Shown here: positions 1-9,579 of the stretch, one piece after another | Numbering within the stretch: the stretch's first letter is position 1 | Layout of the letters: each line of letters begins with the position of its first letter | Source of the DNA: Plumapathes pennacea | Taxonomy: Eukaryota; Cnidaria; Anthozoa; Antipatharia; Myriopathidae | Direction of reading: 5' to 3' | DNA length: 64,000 bases | Assembly: GCA_964036295.1 (NCBI GenBank) | Contig: OZ038472.1 | Location: 9,322,001 to 9,386,000, forward strand | The notes under the pieces: generated by a model | The model's input: the letters and a program-made list of their open reading frames with translations, nothing else | Told to the model about the DNA's origin: nothing | The model's database searches: none | Translations under genes and position numbers: made by a program

Positions 1-1077
1 TGACTCTGTCTGGTGCTTTTTGTAATAAGCCGCGGCTTACACAAGGCGTGAACACTCTATAAATGGCACAAAATCCACGTTCATGGCTTACAATCATAGC
101 CAAGGGTTTTGAACTGTTCTTTTCTAAGCAGTGTTGGTTATCGTAAAAAATAAATCCGCTTCTAAAACAAAAGAATGCGTGACATGGTTTTTAATATTTG
201 AGTGGATTTTTCACGCCTCCATCGCCAGAAATTCCGGACATTTTGCGTCCACGATTACTTCCGGTCTTTCCCAGCGGCGTGCGGTATGAGCATGCGCCAT
301 TCACACATTCAACATTGTTACGTACTTTCCCTCAGTGGGGTGGGGGAGGGATGGGTTTCTCCGGTTCAAAAAGAGACTGCTACGTTTAGGAGACGTGCCG
401 CTGAACGACCTAGTTGAAATTAGCTTTCGTTTGGTGCAATTTTCATGCGATTTGGAGCTTCCCAGCCCAAAATATCAACATCCGAAGTCAGCGTATTTCA
501 CGGGAGGTATTCGCCATGGCTGGCTGTGAACTGCAAATTCAAACACAAAAAGTACACATCGAATTTGCTCCAGGGGACTGACTGAGGCTTCACAGGAGAT
601 GTTCAATCCTTCGACAATCAGGTACGGGGTAGACATTTTGCGTTTTACCCAAGGTTCTTGTATTAAATGCAGCTTAAAAAGTGACAGTAGCCGGTTTTGA
701 GCGTATTCTGCTATCAATCCCTTCTTACGTCGGCCGAAATTTTAAATTCAAAAAAGTACACATCGAATTTTACCGGAGATAAATATTTTTTGTACTGTTG
801 TGTTTAGGAAGCTTCCCTCTTCCGAATGCTGCCCAGACATTTTTACGAACGTGCTTCAGTTAAGCGAAAAGCGCAATTTATTATCAGATCCCATACATTT
901 CTTTGTTATTTCTTGAGCGGCTGTCAGCGTGAAACCTGATGCCTCTTCCGAGATGGCGCAACCGGATGTCTGAAATTTCTGGCGATGATTTTGGCTTATA
1001 TATTTTTGATCTTCGTTATTAATCTTACCAAATAGAAGTTGTTTTGGAACAACATAAACTCTACCGCTTTCGTTTAG
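1..1077. other. No gene recognised (left edge)
   Basis: I find no supported exon or repeat here. Open frames are short and none resembles a known family. The segment just before 1,078 has the pyrimidine-rich character of intron sequence leading into the FN2 exon acceptor. Confidence 0.4.
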
Positions 1078-1233
1078 ATTGCAAAGCAAAGACTAAAGAC
1101 GACCAGTGCTGCGTGTTTCCCTTCGCATATAATGGCAAGACGTACACCTCGTGTACTAAAGATGGCAATAGCGTATTCTGGTGTGCCACAACAGCGGACT
1201 ACAACAAGGACCACAAATGGGGCGTGTGTGAAG
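1078..1233 (+). CDS. Fibronectin type II (FN2) domain exon
   Basis: This single exon encodes one FN2 module, a disulphide-bonded extracellular domain that binds collagen or other ligands in secreted and membrane proteins. The pattern [16 protein letters not shown], then [10 protein letters not shown], then KWGVC supplies the four expected cysteines and the aromatic core. A TTTAG acceptor ends at 1,077. The open frame could run to 1,273, but FN2 homology stops at the last Cys. The sequence G|GCGAGT at 1,233/1,234 fits a GC-AG donor. With these ends the exon is 156 nt and phase 1-1, the class typical of shuffled FN2 modules. The rest of the gene is not visible nearby. The domain call is secure; the donor is an inference from phase and family boundary. 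Confidence 0.8.
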
Positions 1234-1967
1234 GCGAGTCGGTTGTAGATGCTTTACATGTAAAAATTCTGTAACCCAAAGTAGTTTTGGCTGGAATTTT
1301 TCAGGCTTAGCTTACACCTTTGTGTCTTTCTTTATCTCTGACTCTGCATCGCGCAGAATGGGGCGACACATCCGGGACTTTTGTTGGGTCGCTGGCGCTA
1401 AATTTGAAAGCTAATCAGTCGACCGCGCGTGAAACAATAGAGAAAGTGGCCTAAAATGCCGAAGTTGGGTTACGTTTTGTTCGTTAACGGCAAAACTACT
1501 ATTCATAGCAATTGGTAATTATAGGGATTTTATAGAAGAGATGTCAATAAATAATTATCTGTCATTTTTTACAGTGTGGCGTTTCTATGAGCGGTCGAGA
1601 ATTTGCCTTGAAGTTTGGTTATTTTTAACAACTTATTAGTATGAGAAACCGCTTTCGATGAACTTTAAGATGAAATAACTCGGGATAAGATAGCTTGATT
1701 TCCACATATTCATACGGAAAAGTTACTTTGACGTTTCAAGAAACATCTTGTGAATTTTCGGTTGATTGCAACGATTACAAATGGTCGGAAAACCCAAGTT
1801 TCCAAAACCTATGTAGATCGTTCTGCCTTTGCCTTTCCTGTGGGAATACATTTGACTTATTTAAATCTCGCGCCGGTAGATTGCTTACTCTAAGCTCCGC
1901 CCCCGTGCGCATGCCGCCGCAATTAGCATTGTTATCGATGTGCCAGCCAAACAGTAGATAACGCTAG
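1234..1967. other. No gene recognised
   Basis: This is AT-rich sequence following the FN2 exon, probably intron or intergenic. A frame at 1,695-1,961 is open but resembles nothing known, and no flanking splice pair supports it. Confidence 0.35.
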
Positions 1968-2462
1968 GTGGCAAACACTCAATTAAAACAATGCATCAAA
2001 CTCGATGCCATCGTCGAAGCAAGACATGTCGTCCGCGCATGCAAGAAATACAACACGTCGATCGGGAGCTCTCTTCAGAGCTCGCAGAATCCCCGGTCAT
2101 CCGTCGGGAGCTCTTTTCAGAGCTCACAGAATCCCCGGCCATTGATCGGGAGCTCTCTTCAGAGCTCGCAGAATCCCCGATCGACCCTACTTGCGAATGT
2201 CGCCACCTTTCAAGGACAGCCCCGTGTTTCATCTTCAAGTAAACGGAGAAGCTCTTTGGCGGTGGCGGAAGCTGAACAGTCTCAACCAACTGTTCGATGT
2301 TCTCCAAAAGAATCTGTCGGGGATCGGATACAGTCTGTCCGAGTCCTCGCGCGCTCGAGTAAGGGCTGTTATCAAGGGGCGAGTCGACTACTTTTCACGG
2401 AAAGTGCGGAACACCTCCGACAACAAAGCACGTTGAGCTCACCGATCGGAATATTGGTGTGA
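1968..2462 (+). CDS. Unidentified ORF, possible 5' part of the next gene
   Basis: The 164-codon frame contains a threefold 14-residue repeat (GSSLQSSQNPRS type) and then a Ser/Arg-rich stretch, and stops at 2,460-2,462. The coiled-coil exon downstream starts in a different frame at about the same place, so either a one-base indel or a separate upstream exon would be needed to join them. No family was recognised. The repeat also leaves other frames open, so the ORF length is weak evidence. Confidence 0.25.
   Translation: MANTQLKQCIKLDAIVEARHVVRACKKYNTSIGSSLQSSQNPRSSVGSSFQSSQNPRPLIGSSLQSSQNPRSTLLANVATFQGQPRVSSSSKRRSSLAVAEAEQSQPTVRCSPKESVGDRIQSVRVLARSSKGCYQGASRLLFTESAEHLRQQSTLSSPIGILV
2062..2189 (+). 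repeat. 42-bp tandem repeat, three units
   Basis: Three copies of a 42-bp unit built on GGGAGCTC, TCAGAGCTC and CAGAATCCCCG occur in tandem. The unit is a multiple of three, so the frame is kept and a 14-residue repeat would be encoded. Each unit contains the SacI-type palindrome GAGCTC twice. Confidence 0.85.
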
Positions 2463-2578
2463 AGTTGCGCTACAGCCAGACGAGATCGTCCAAGAACCCA
2501 GCGACATCATTAGCAAGCTGCAAAAAGACAAACAAAAATTGGCTGGTGAAATTGAGAAATCACAAAGTGAGCTGGAAG
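2463..2578 (+). CDS. Exon A of uncharacterised cnidarian multi-copy gene (coiled coil)
   Basis: This is the first recognisable exon of a gene spread over 2.46-4.52 kb. The frame reads QPDEIVQEPSDIISKLQKDK and continues as a Lys/Glu-rich amphipathic coil ending ELE, with donor AAG|GTAGGG at 2,578 (phase 1). Joined to exon B it continues as a coil with no frame break. The start is uncertain: the same frame is closed by TGA at 2,434-2,436, and possible acceptors lie between 2,437 and 2,475. From memory, similar proteins are numerous and uncharacterised in cnidarians; a database search was not possible. Confidence 0.6.
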
Positions 2579-2689
2579 GTAGGGAAAACAAATTGTGAAT
2601 GCTGTTACATTGTGCAAAATTTTACTTTACCCAAAAACCTGCTTGTGGCTTGCGTTTGACGGACATTAAAGGTCCGATCAAATGGTGAT

Positions 2690-2870
2690 GATAGCTGATC
2701 TCGCGCCAGTTTGAAGCCGGACTATCGTGCACTATCATCAACTATCAGTTTCACTTTGAACATACTCAAACTTTCGATGATAGTCGATAGTTTTCCCGTT
2801 TGATAAAGCTTTCTATGATAGTCGGTGATAGTTGCAATCCCTCAACTATCATCATCATCATAAAAAATGA
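2690..2870. repeat. Cluster of ACTATCA/TGATAGT inverted motifs in intron A-B
   Basis: About ten copies of the motif ACTATC or its complement GATAGT, in both orientations, lie within 180 bases. The segment could fold into several alternative hairpins, which suggests a decayed MITE. Its ends are not clear. Confidence 0.45.
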
Positions 2871-3082
2871 GGCTAAATCTTTGAAGTTTTGTCACCGCAT
2901 AAGGGAAAAACCGCCAATAAATGCGGATTTCAAATGGTTTCCCTTCACTTGATATCTTCCTTTTTTGTGTAAGAGCAGTTCCTGTGTTATAGAAGTTACA
3001 TAGTCATGCTTTTTCATAATTTTAGAAGAGTTGACAGAGCCCCTTTAACAATGACTTATAATTTTTTGTTTTGCGTTCTCAG

Positions 3083-3209
3083 AAAAGGCTTTACAGCTTT
3101 ATGAGGCAATGGCTGAACTCAAGAGTGCAAAACTAGGACAGCCACATCACGGCAAAAAAATTACAGAGGTTGGACCACGCCAACGACAGCGCCACCTCAA
3201 GGACATCAA
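3083..3209 (+). CDS. Exon B of uncharacterised cnidarian gene
   Basis: The exon is bounded by acceptor GTTCTCAG (ends 3,082) and donor CAA|GTAAGA. In phase with exon A it encodes KALQLYEAMAELKSAK, then a basic segment KKITEVGPRQRQRHLKDIK. This basic segment is the part I recognise as shared with many uncharacterised cnidarian proteins. The exon ends in phase 2, and exon C completes the lysine codon. Confidence 0.75.
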
Positions 3210-3269
3210 GTAAGAGCTAAGATCTTATGCCGTTACTGCAGAATTCACAGCACTTAGTTCGCGGAGTGG

Positions 3270-3440
3270 TCTCCTTCGAAAACGTAGGGGGAGGGGTGGT
3301 CTAATCCAATTCTTCAAAAAAACGCAGGGGGAGGGGTGGTATAATCCAATTCTTCAAAAAACGTATGGGGAGCGGTAGTCTAATGCACTTCTTCAAAAAC
3401 GTAGGGAGAGGGGGTGGTCTAATCTCATTCTCAACATTGT
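3270..3440 (+). repeat. G-rich minisatellite in intron B-C, about four units
   Basis: Four imperfect units of roughly 47-58 bp share AAAACGTAGGGGGAGGGG, then TGGTCTAATCCAATTCTTC. The G runs (GGGGGAGGGG and variants) could form G-quadruplexes. The array lies entirely within the intron. Confidence 0.8.
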
Positions 3441-3446
3441 TTGCAG

Positions 3447-3568
3447 GGTGCGAACAGAACAGGCATTGTGGTTTGCCGAGACATATGGACTGATGCCGAA
3501 AGCTCTGACTATGCTAGACAACAGTGGAAAAGAAGTCAACATTGCGCTTGGTCAAGACAACAATGCAG
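3447..3568 (+). CDS. Exon C of uncharacterised cnidarian gene
   Basis: The acceptor TTTGCAG ends at 3,446 and the donor is GCAG|GTATCAG. In phase the exon encodes KVRTEQALWFAETYGLMPK, then ALTMLDNSGKEVNIALGQ. The family signature ALWFAETYGL sits directly after the basic segment of exon B, as expected if A-B-C are joined. Confidence 0.8.
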
Positions 3569-3994
3569 GTATCAGCCGCAACACATGAAGTGCATATGAC
3601 ATGAAACTGTTTTCTTCTTTTTCCTATAGTTCAATATTTAAAAAGGATTTTTAGCAATATTGTTTGGCCTGAAAGACAGAAAATACTAATTGGTATAGCC
3701 ATTTCGAATGCCAAAAAAAGCCTTTTTAGAAATTTCCAGCACTTTGAAAACTTCAAGTCATTTTGAATGAAAATGTACACAGCTGCTGCAAGAATGTATG
3801 CAAAATTTCAAGGGCCACTTTTTGCATGTATACTTTTGTCAGAGAGGTCATTCAGAACAAGTGAACTAAATCCATTATTTCAGAAAACTGATTTTTGTGA
3901 CATCATTGTACTTTACCACTCTATTGGAGTGGGAGTTAGATTATGTTATCCCACCACAGCAGCAACATTCAGCCTTTTTTCTTTTCTATTTCAG

Positions 3995-4248
3995 GCCAAC
4001 ACAACCAGCCCAACTGCCACAACAAAGAGAAAATTAAAGCCATCCTATTTATCATGGATCGCTTTTCTATTTCTCTGGGTGGCTACCATGAGTTAACGCA
4101 AGTGGAGAAGTCCCTCCCGAGAACCCATCTCATCAAGAGTCATGCCAAAAGTCTGGATAGTCAGTGGGATGTCAAAAGGACACCAGGAGAAGCTGAAGGT
4201 GCAGAACTACCATTTAGGCTTTTGCTTCAGCATCAAATTAGAAAACAT
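3995..4248 (+). CDS. Exon D of uncharacterised cnidarian gene
   Basis: A long pyrimidine tract and TTTCAG precede 3,995; the donor is CAT|GTAAGT, a consensus site. In phase it encodes KEKIKAILFIMDRFSISLGG, YHELTQVEKSLPRTHLIKSH and KRTPGEAEGAELPF. This is the best conserved part of the family. The frame is open throughout. Confidence 0.82.
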
Positions 4249-4358
4249 GTAAGTACAGAATGAATGAGCTCTCATAAGTGACCACTGTGATGCTGTGGTT
4301 GCTGACAATTCAAACGGGGTTCCACAAAAAATCATATTTACTGTTACTTTTTTTCTAG

Positions 4359-4517
4359 CTGAAAAACAAGAATCGAGAACCAATTGGCACAGTGAAAGTG
4401 AAGATTTCTGGAGATGGCACCAGAATGTCACACAGCAGCAATCTCTTTGTGTGTACATTTGCTTTAGTGGAGGATGAACAAAACTGTTTGTCAAGTCTGG
4501 TGCTTTTTAACTTGTGA
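4359..4517 (+). CDS. Exon E of uncharacterised cnidarian gene, truncated
   Basis: A T-rich tract and CTAG precede 4,359. The frame gives GTVKVKISGDGTRMSHSSNL, then FVCTFALVEDEQNC, and ends at TGA 4,515-4,517 soon after LSSL. As I recall the family, proteins continue well beyond this point, with further acidic motifs reminiscent of an RNase H-like fold, so the remainder is missing here. The next 200 bases lead into the DIRS-like element, which may have replaced the 3' end. AGTCTG|GTGCTT at 4,499 could also act as a donor. I cannot say whether the truncated gene is expressed. Confidence 0.7.
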   Translation: MKNKNREPIGTVKVKISGDGTRMSHSSNLFVCTFALVEDEQNCLSSLVLFNL

Positions 4518-4751
4518 ATACGCGAAGCGTAGAAACGAGTTGTTGTGTGGACTCAGATTATGCAAATGAGTCACTCGCTCACTCACTCGGCTGTTAGCAA
4601 ATCGACTTTCCTTCTCTCTCACTTCGTTCGTACGAAGGAAAAACATTTTCCTTCTCCAGAACGCTGACGCATGACGCAGCACACTGTGTAAAGGCAGGCA
4701 GAGTGTGACCGCATGCCCGACGATGCTTTAATTACATACAGCGCCATACAA

Positions 4752-5015
4752 GCAAGCATAGAAATTACATGTTCTTTTCTTCGTAAGCTGGAAATAATCT
4801 GGTAAGCTGTAATCTACTTAGCGTAGAAATTACATGTTCTTTTCTTCGTAAGCTGGAAAAAATCTAGTAAGCTGTAATCTACTTAGCATAGAATTACATG
4901 TTCTTTTCTTCGTAAGCTGGAAATAATCTAGTAAGCTGAAAATCTACTTAGCATAGAAATTACATGTTCTTTTCATCGCAAGATGGGAATAATCTAGTAA
5001 GCTGTAATCTACTTT
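4752..5015 (-). repeat. About 67-bp tandem repeat, four units, overlapping recombinase 3' end
   Basis: Four units share TAGAAATTACATGTTCTTTT, then CGTAAGCTGGAAATAATCTA and GTAAGCTGTAATCTACTT. The unit nearest the recombinase gene contains its last codons and stop at 4,960, so the array looks like serial duplication of the 3' end of that ORF. Confidence 0.9.
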
Positions 5016-5986
5016 GAACGGACTCCTTAATGTACATATTCTTGGCCGCATCGGATTTCCACCGACCATGTAACATAAGTAACCTATCAGATGAATCTGA
5101 CGTAGCAAGATTATCTGCTATGAAGGTAGCGCCACCGGATCTAAGGCTATGAGTACTAAAGGATTTAGAGTCAACTCCTATAGCGGAAAGAGACTGCTTA
5201 ATCAGCTCTCTGCACCTGGTATAACTTAGTTTCCTATGGCCTAACACATACGGTTTGCCCTTCTTGAGAGGCACGAGTGAGCGAAAAATATATGCAGATG
5301 AGTTAGGGTCAATTCCTGCCATTGCAAAATATCGTAACAATAAGGAATGGGGACAAGTGACTCCGCCACCCTTGGAAATAAAGACTATGTTTCCTTGTCT
5401 ATACTGATCGGTTTTGCTATACTTAACGCAGATTTCTAAATAATCCTGGTGTACTACGATATTGGAAGCCTGTAAATCCAATAACTTGTTCACTCTGAAG
5501 AGCCCGTAGAAGCCTAAGACGAATATTAGAGCTGTACGCAAATTACTTAAACTACTGCCGTCGCAAGCAAACTTAGAGCAAATACGGTATATCATATAAG
5601 GAGTAATAGGCTCTTTTTTTGATTACTGGCCTTTTGAAAACACGCTTACTAGCCTCAACGATGTTGCGGGATAGTTCTGTGTCAGCCGGGTTACCCTGTG
5701 AGCCATAAGGAATAAGCCCATGAACCCATTTTAACGCACAAAACGCAGATAGAACAACCGCATACGAATTTTTTGTTTCAGAAAGAAAGGAGAGGTATTC
5801 TGAAATAAGTAGATTGTCACAAGGCAAAACTAACATGTGGCCTTTGGATCTCAGATAATCTCTGAAGGCTCTATACTGTGCGCAGTCTTTCTTAACTGAG
5901 GAATTGGCTCTTGATGCTAACACCTGTTGGACCATAGCACGTCTTCTGGGTCCGCATGTCTGTTCCCAAGAAGAGGCTTCTGTCAA
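4960..5986 (-). pseudogene. DIRS tyrosine recombinase, one frameshift
   Basis: The upstream frame (5,986-5,573) holds the N-terminal helical core-binding domain, with RAFRDYLRSKGHMLVLP and YLSFLSETKNSYAVVL. The downstream frame (5,595-4,960) holds the catalytic domain: the first Arg in FYGLFRVNKLLDL, the H-x-x-R box in HSLRSGGATF, then LHGRWKSDAAKNMYI with the likely nucleophilic Tyr. All catalytic residues are therefore present. The two frames are offset by one base at an A7 run (T7 on the plus strand, about 5,612-5,620). Residues on both sides are family-like, so this is a disabling indel or a sequencing error in a homopolymer. Confidence 0.85.
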
Positions 5987-6159
5987 GTCCTAAGAAAACA
6001 AAATACTAAGGAGCTGTGTTAGGATGAACCTATGTTAGGTCCAACCGGGAAAACGCCGCGCGGCGGAATAGTAATGGTTGGCTTGAATAATTGCCATCTG
6101 GTTAAAGTTAAATGTATTGTAAACTGACTTTCCACCTTACCAACGAACTACTAATATAC

Positions 6160-6415
6160 TGCCAACCAGCTCAGTTTGGACTGCCAACCGGCTCAAATCA
6201 AACTACTGATCGGTTCAAAAAAGAAGTTGCCAACCGGCTTCGTATACTTGCCAAGCGGCTCGGATAGCTTACCAACCGGCTCGGATTAGCTTACCAACCG
6301 GCTCAGATAAACCAGCCAACCGGCTCGAATTAACTTGCCAACCGGCTCGAATTAACTAGCCAACCGGCTCGAATTAACTTGCCAACCGGCTCAGAGCTAC
6401 ACTGCCATCTGGCTG
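6160..6415 (-). repeat. 22-bp minisatellite between RNase H and recombinase genes
   Basis: About ten units of roughly 22 bp carry the core CCAACCGGCTCGAATTAACT. Units at 6,300-6,400 are nearly identical, while the outer units are diverged. The array separates the polymerase ORF from the recombinase ORF of the DIRS-like element. Confidence 0.9.
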
Positions 6416-6475
6416 AAAACAATGCCAAATACACTCAAGATCTATGATACGGAGCATATGGCGAGAATGATAACG

Positions 6476-8330
6476 TTATGGACCAACGTCCGACTGCTTA
6501 TTGTCGACACCTTGAGAAAATTGTAGCCTGACAGCAATGATCAAACCGTCCCAAGACGGGGAACCTAAGAGGGATCCTGTATTGCGCCCATGGCGCAAGG
6601 CCGAGGCACCCTCAAAGAATGCGTAATCGATGACAAAGTTCCAAAACTTATGCACTAACAAGGGCCAGAAAGGTGCGGATGGCCAATACGGAGCCACTAT
6701 TGTTCCACTGGCTTTACATCGAAACATGAAAATAAGCACTTTGGATAAAAGCGCAGCTGGTGGAACGACTAAACAATTCTCGCCTCTCCAGTCTTGAAAA
6801 AATGCATCTACCCCGGAAGTACCAGGGTTCCAAAATCTGGAATAGAATTTTTGAACCTTGTTGTTATAGGACGTTGCGAAGCAGTCCAGGGAGAAAGGCC
6901 CCCACAGATCGTTCAGTCGGTGAAATGTTGCGGGGGCAAGCTCCCAGTCGTCATAATCAACGATCTTGCTGAGTTAATCTGCTTTTTCATTAAGCGATCG
7001 TGGAACCCATTGAATGTCCAAGTCGATCCCAGATTTTAAACAGAAAGAGAAGATGTCAAACGCCAGCTTGTGGAGGTTGAAATTCATGCTACCAACTTGT
7101 ACTATCTTAGTCGCCCCTTGGCTGTCGGTAAACCACTTCACTTTTGAGTGAGAAAGAATTGAACTAAATGAATGTAGGACGAACTGAATAGCTAACAACT
7201 CTCGATAAGTGGAACTCTCTAGACGTTCAGCTACCGTAAACATTCTGTGAGCATTAACGTCTCTCCCCGTGATATGACCTGCACAAGCAACGTTGCTAGC
7301 ATCTGAGTATATAGATGTAGCTGGAAACCGCACGTCCGATATACTTTTAGCGTTGACGGAGCTAAGGTTGTCCCTCCAAAACTCAATTTCCACGAGGCAA
7401 TATCTGTCTAGTAAGAACAAACTGTCCCAATTTTGTGCAGCTGCTACAGACATCTGACAATGCCTGGTCATGATTCGACTGAGGTTTCCTAATACAGGGC
7501 TCATAGAAATTATTTTTCCCACAATAGAGGCAAGGCTTCTAGCAGAGAGCCTTGGATCTTTAATAGCGCTATTAATGTGAATCAATGCTTTTTCTATCCT
7601 TGACTCGGTGATGAAAATTTTTCCTTGAGGGCTGTTCCAGATAATTCCTAACCAATTAATGACTTGTGTAGGAACCCACACGGACTTGTCGTCGTTGGTG
7701 ACGAAACCGGAGTGGGCCAAATCTGATCTAATTTTGTCTGAGCAATTTTTGCTCCAGGACTTAGTGCGTTCAAGATCGAAATCATCATCAATGTACACTG
7801 CAACGTGTATGCCTTGGGACCTCCAATGTTTGACTAATGGCCTGACCAATTTGGCGGAGATGTAAGGTGCAGAGGATAAGCCAAAAAGGAGAACTGTAAA
7901 CATGAAAAAACAAGGCTCTCCGTCGAGCGTGACCCAGCTAAAACCCAGGAAGGGTTGGTGTTCAGGGAAAATATCCAAATGATGATACCCGCTCTTAAGG
8001 TCGAAGGTGGTGAAAAAACTATCCTTCTCGAAGTAGTCTAAAGCGACTTTCCAATCTTCGAACTTCACTTTTTGCTTCAGAATGTGTTGATTGACGTACC
8101 TTAAGTCTAAAATCAAACGCTTTTTGCCACAGCTCTGAACGGAAACGGAAAGAGGACTAATAACCTTGAGATGACTTTTAGAAACTTGGCAAATTCTACC
8201 CGAGGAAAGCAACTCTAGTATAGACGAACGAACGAAGTCAGAATGCTGAATGGCAGAACGATTATGTAAAATGCTGCCGCAGGCGGCGTGGAATAGAACG
8301 GAATCTTGTAACCTTCCCTAATACAATTAA
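6476..8330 (-). pseudogene. DIRS reverse transcriptase / RNase H with Dam-like tail
   Basis: The RT part shows LILDLRYVNQHI, TTFDLKSGYHHLDIFPEHQ and a catalytic box reading VYIDDDFD. RNase H follows, with YSDASNVACAGHI, YRELLAIQFVLHSF and WFTDSQGA. A TAA at 6,971-6,973 interrupts the frame. It reopens at once and continues with a segment reading SLDCFATSYNN, NPGTSGVDAFFQDW and PYWPSAPFWPLL down to 6,476. That tail resembles the Dam-like methyltransferase region of DIRS elements, but the expected catalytic PPY-type motif reads VPPAA, so activity is doubtful. Upstream there are frameshifts at about 8,265 and at a G run (8,338-8,350). Confidence 0.85.
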
Positions 8331-8719
8331 TAATGAAGGGGGGGGGGGGCATTAATTTTTTCCCAAAACTGAACATTAGCTTTTAGTCTACCTTTAACAT
8401 TAGGTATAACTGAAACGCCCAGGCTGCCTGACTCTACTTCGCAGGTAGGCGTAGGTAATTTGACTACCTTAACAATATCCTCGAAAGGTCCAGTGGCCTC
8501 ATCATGATCCCCGAATTCACTGACGCTCGTCTGGCTTGCGGAATTCGCTGTGAAGTCCAAACTTGTTTGTGGTCCTGCGGCTAGCGGCTCCAGCAGCTTC
8601 ATAGAATCGTCTGCAAGAGGAACTCCAGTGACCTCTTTTGCCGCATCTGAAGCAGATGTCTGATTGAGAAGGCATTCGATGGCCTGAAACGGGAAAATAA
8701 TAAAAGCGAACAGCGCCAA
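8327..8719 (-). pseudogene. DIRS gag-like / RT-leader ORF, fragment
   Basis: The last codons (NVKGRLKANVQFWEKIN) are the segment normally directly ahead of the RT in this type of element. The frame is then lost within a run of eleven G on the plus strand (8,340-8,350). On the far side of the run the neighbouring frame continues with an RT-leader-like sequence. The N-terminal two thirds are acidic and Ser/Thr-rich with no recognised domain. A (TAAA) microsatellite adjoins the 5' side. Confidence 0.6.
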
Positions 8720-8737
8720 ACCAGGAGGCAGGACTTA

Positions 8738-8826
8738 GAATAAATAAGTAAATAAATAAAATAAATAAATAAATAAAAATAAAAAGTAAGTGAGTAAATA
8801 AATAAATAAATAAATAAATAAATAGA
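8738..8826. repeat. (TAAA)n microsatellite
   Basis: This is roughly 90 bases of AAAT/TAAA repeats with a few interruptions. It keeps several frames open and produces Tyr/Leu/Phe/Ile-rich translations with no coding meaning. Confidence 0.9.
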
Positions 8827-8849
8827 TAATATATAATGCATGTATAATA

Positions 8850-9277
8850 CTAAAATAAACCGAACGTAAAGTGAAGCACCGCCGAGTAGAGGTACACGTG
8901 ATGGATATCTTGAATCCACTGCGGCTTATATAACCATCTGGAGTCCCAAGGGACTCCACGTGCTAACACAGATATGTTAGCACGATATGCATGCTCACGC
9001 TCATCTTCCGAAGGAAAATATATATATCTAAACGTCACCGCAACTGAGTTAAGAGTTGCTACGACGAGGACATTCGGGTTTTCACGAACGCTTAACGAAT
9101 AACCGATTTGATTTTTAATACGCTTCTGTCGCCAGTTTGGGCTAGCGTATTTGCTCAGAGCAATCCTGAACTTAGGGTCTTGAAGAAATGCAGCTACGAT
9201 TGCAACGAGAATCCTTGACGAGCCCTTCGAAGGGTGACTAGGTTTGAAGCCCGTGCACAAATTGAAGTAAACATGTC
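8850..9277 (-). CDS. Unidentified ORF, about 140 codons
   Basis: The minus-strand frame is open across this stretch and includes GFKPSHPSKGSSRILVAI and EDEREHAYRANISVLARGV. Its apparent start codon (9,296) lies inside the neighbouring MITE, so any original start has been lost. It may be part of the DIRS element's 5' region, but I recognise no domain. Two perfect small palindromes (8,939-8,956 and 8,958-8,980) sit inside it, which argues for caution. Confidence 0.25.
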
Positions 9278-9464
9278 GGGCCGATTTTTTAAACAAAGTC
9301 TAACTTAGACCTGGTTTATCGCTGGTTTTACGGACGCCGTAAAACAGAGTTAGCATATTTAGAACATGGATCGGAGTTGTCCGTTAAGCATGGCTATTGT
9401 TTGGACCTTGTTTAGACCAGGACTTCCTTAACCGCGGTCTAAACCTTGTTTAAAAAATCGGCCC
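9278..9464. mobile_element. MITE, 187 bp, 19-bp perfect TIRs
   Basis: The left end GGGCCGATTTTTTAAACAA is the exact inverse complement of the right end, and similarity continues with one mismatch into GGTCTAA. No long ORF is present. I could not see a convincing target-site duplication, so the superfamily is not assigned. Confidence 0.9.
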
Positions 9465-9579
9465 TTCAGGTTTTTCTTTGATTCTTGGAGAAATTTAGGC
9501 TGTTTTGATGTACAAAACAATTTGGTCTCATAAATATTCACGCCCAAGACAATGCCACGGTTCAGTGCATTTCAGAGTT

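Larger units (their letters stand above)
4518..8720 (-). mobile_element. DIRS-like tyrosine-recombinase retrotransposon, decayed
   Basis: Read on the minus strand, the order is a gag-like part, RT, RNase H, a methyltransferase-like tail, then a tyrosine recombinase. This is the order of DIRS-type elements, which integrate with a recombinase rather than a DDE integrase. No LTRs or integrase are seen. The terminal repeats expected of DIRS could not be matched by eye, so both ends are uncertain; the left end could lie anywhere from about 4,500 to 4,740. All ORFs are interrupted, so this copy is inactive. Confidence 0.8.

Noticed and set aside
1..23. Shared GTCTGGTGCTTTTT at the window start and at about 4,494
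   Set aside because: A 14-base match is expected by chance among all pairs in 64 kb and the flanks do not agree.
8735..8959. Hydrophobic ORFs rich in Ile/Tyr/Leu/Phe
   Set aside because: They are translations of the (TAAA)n microsatellite, not membrane proteins.
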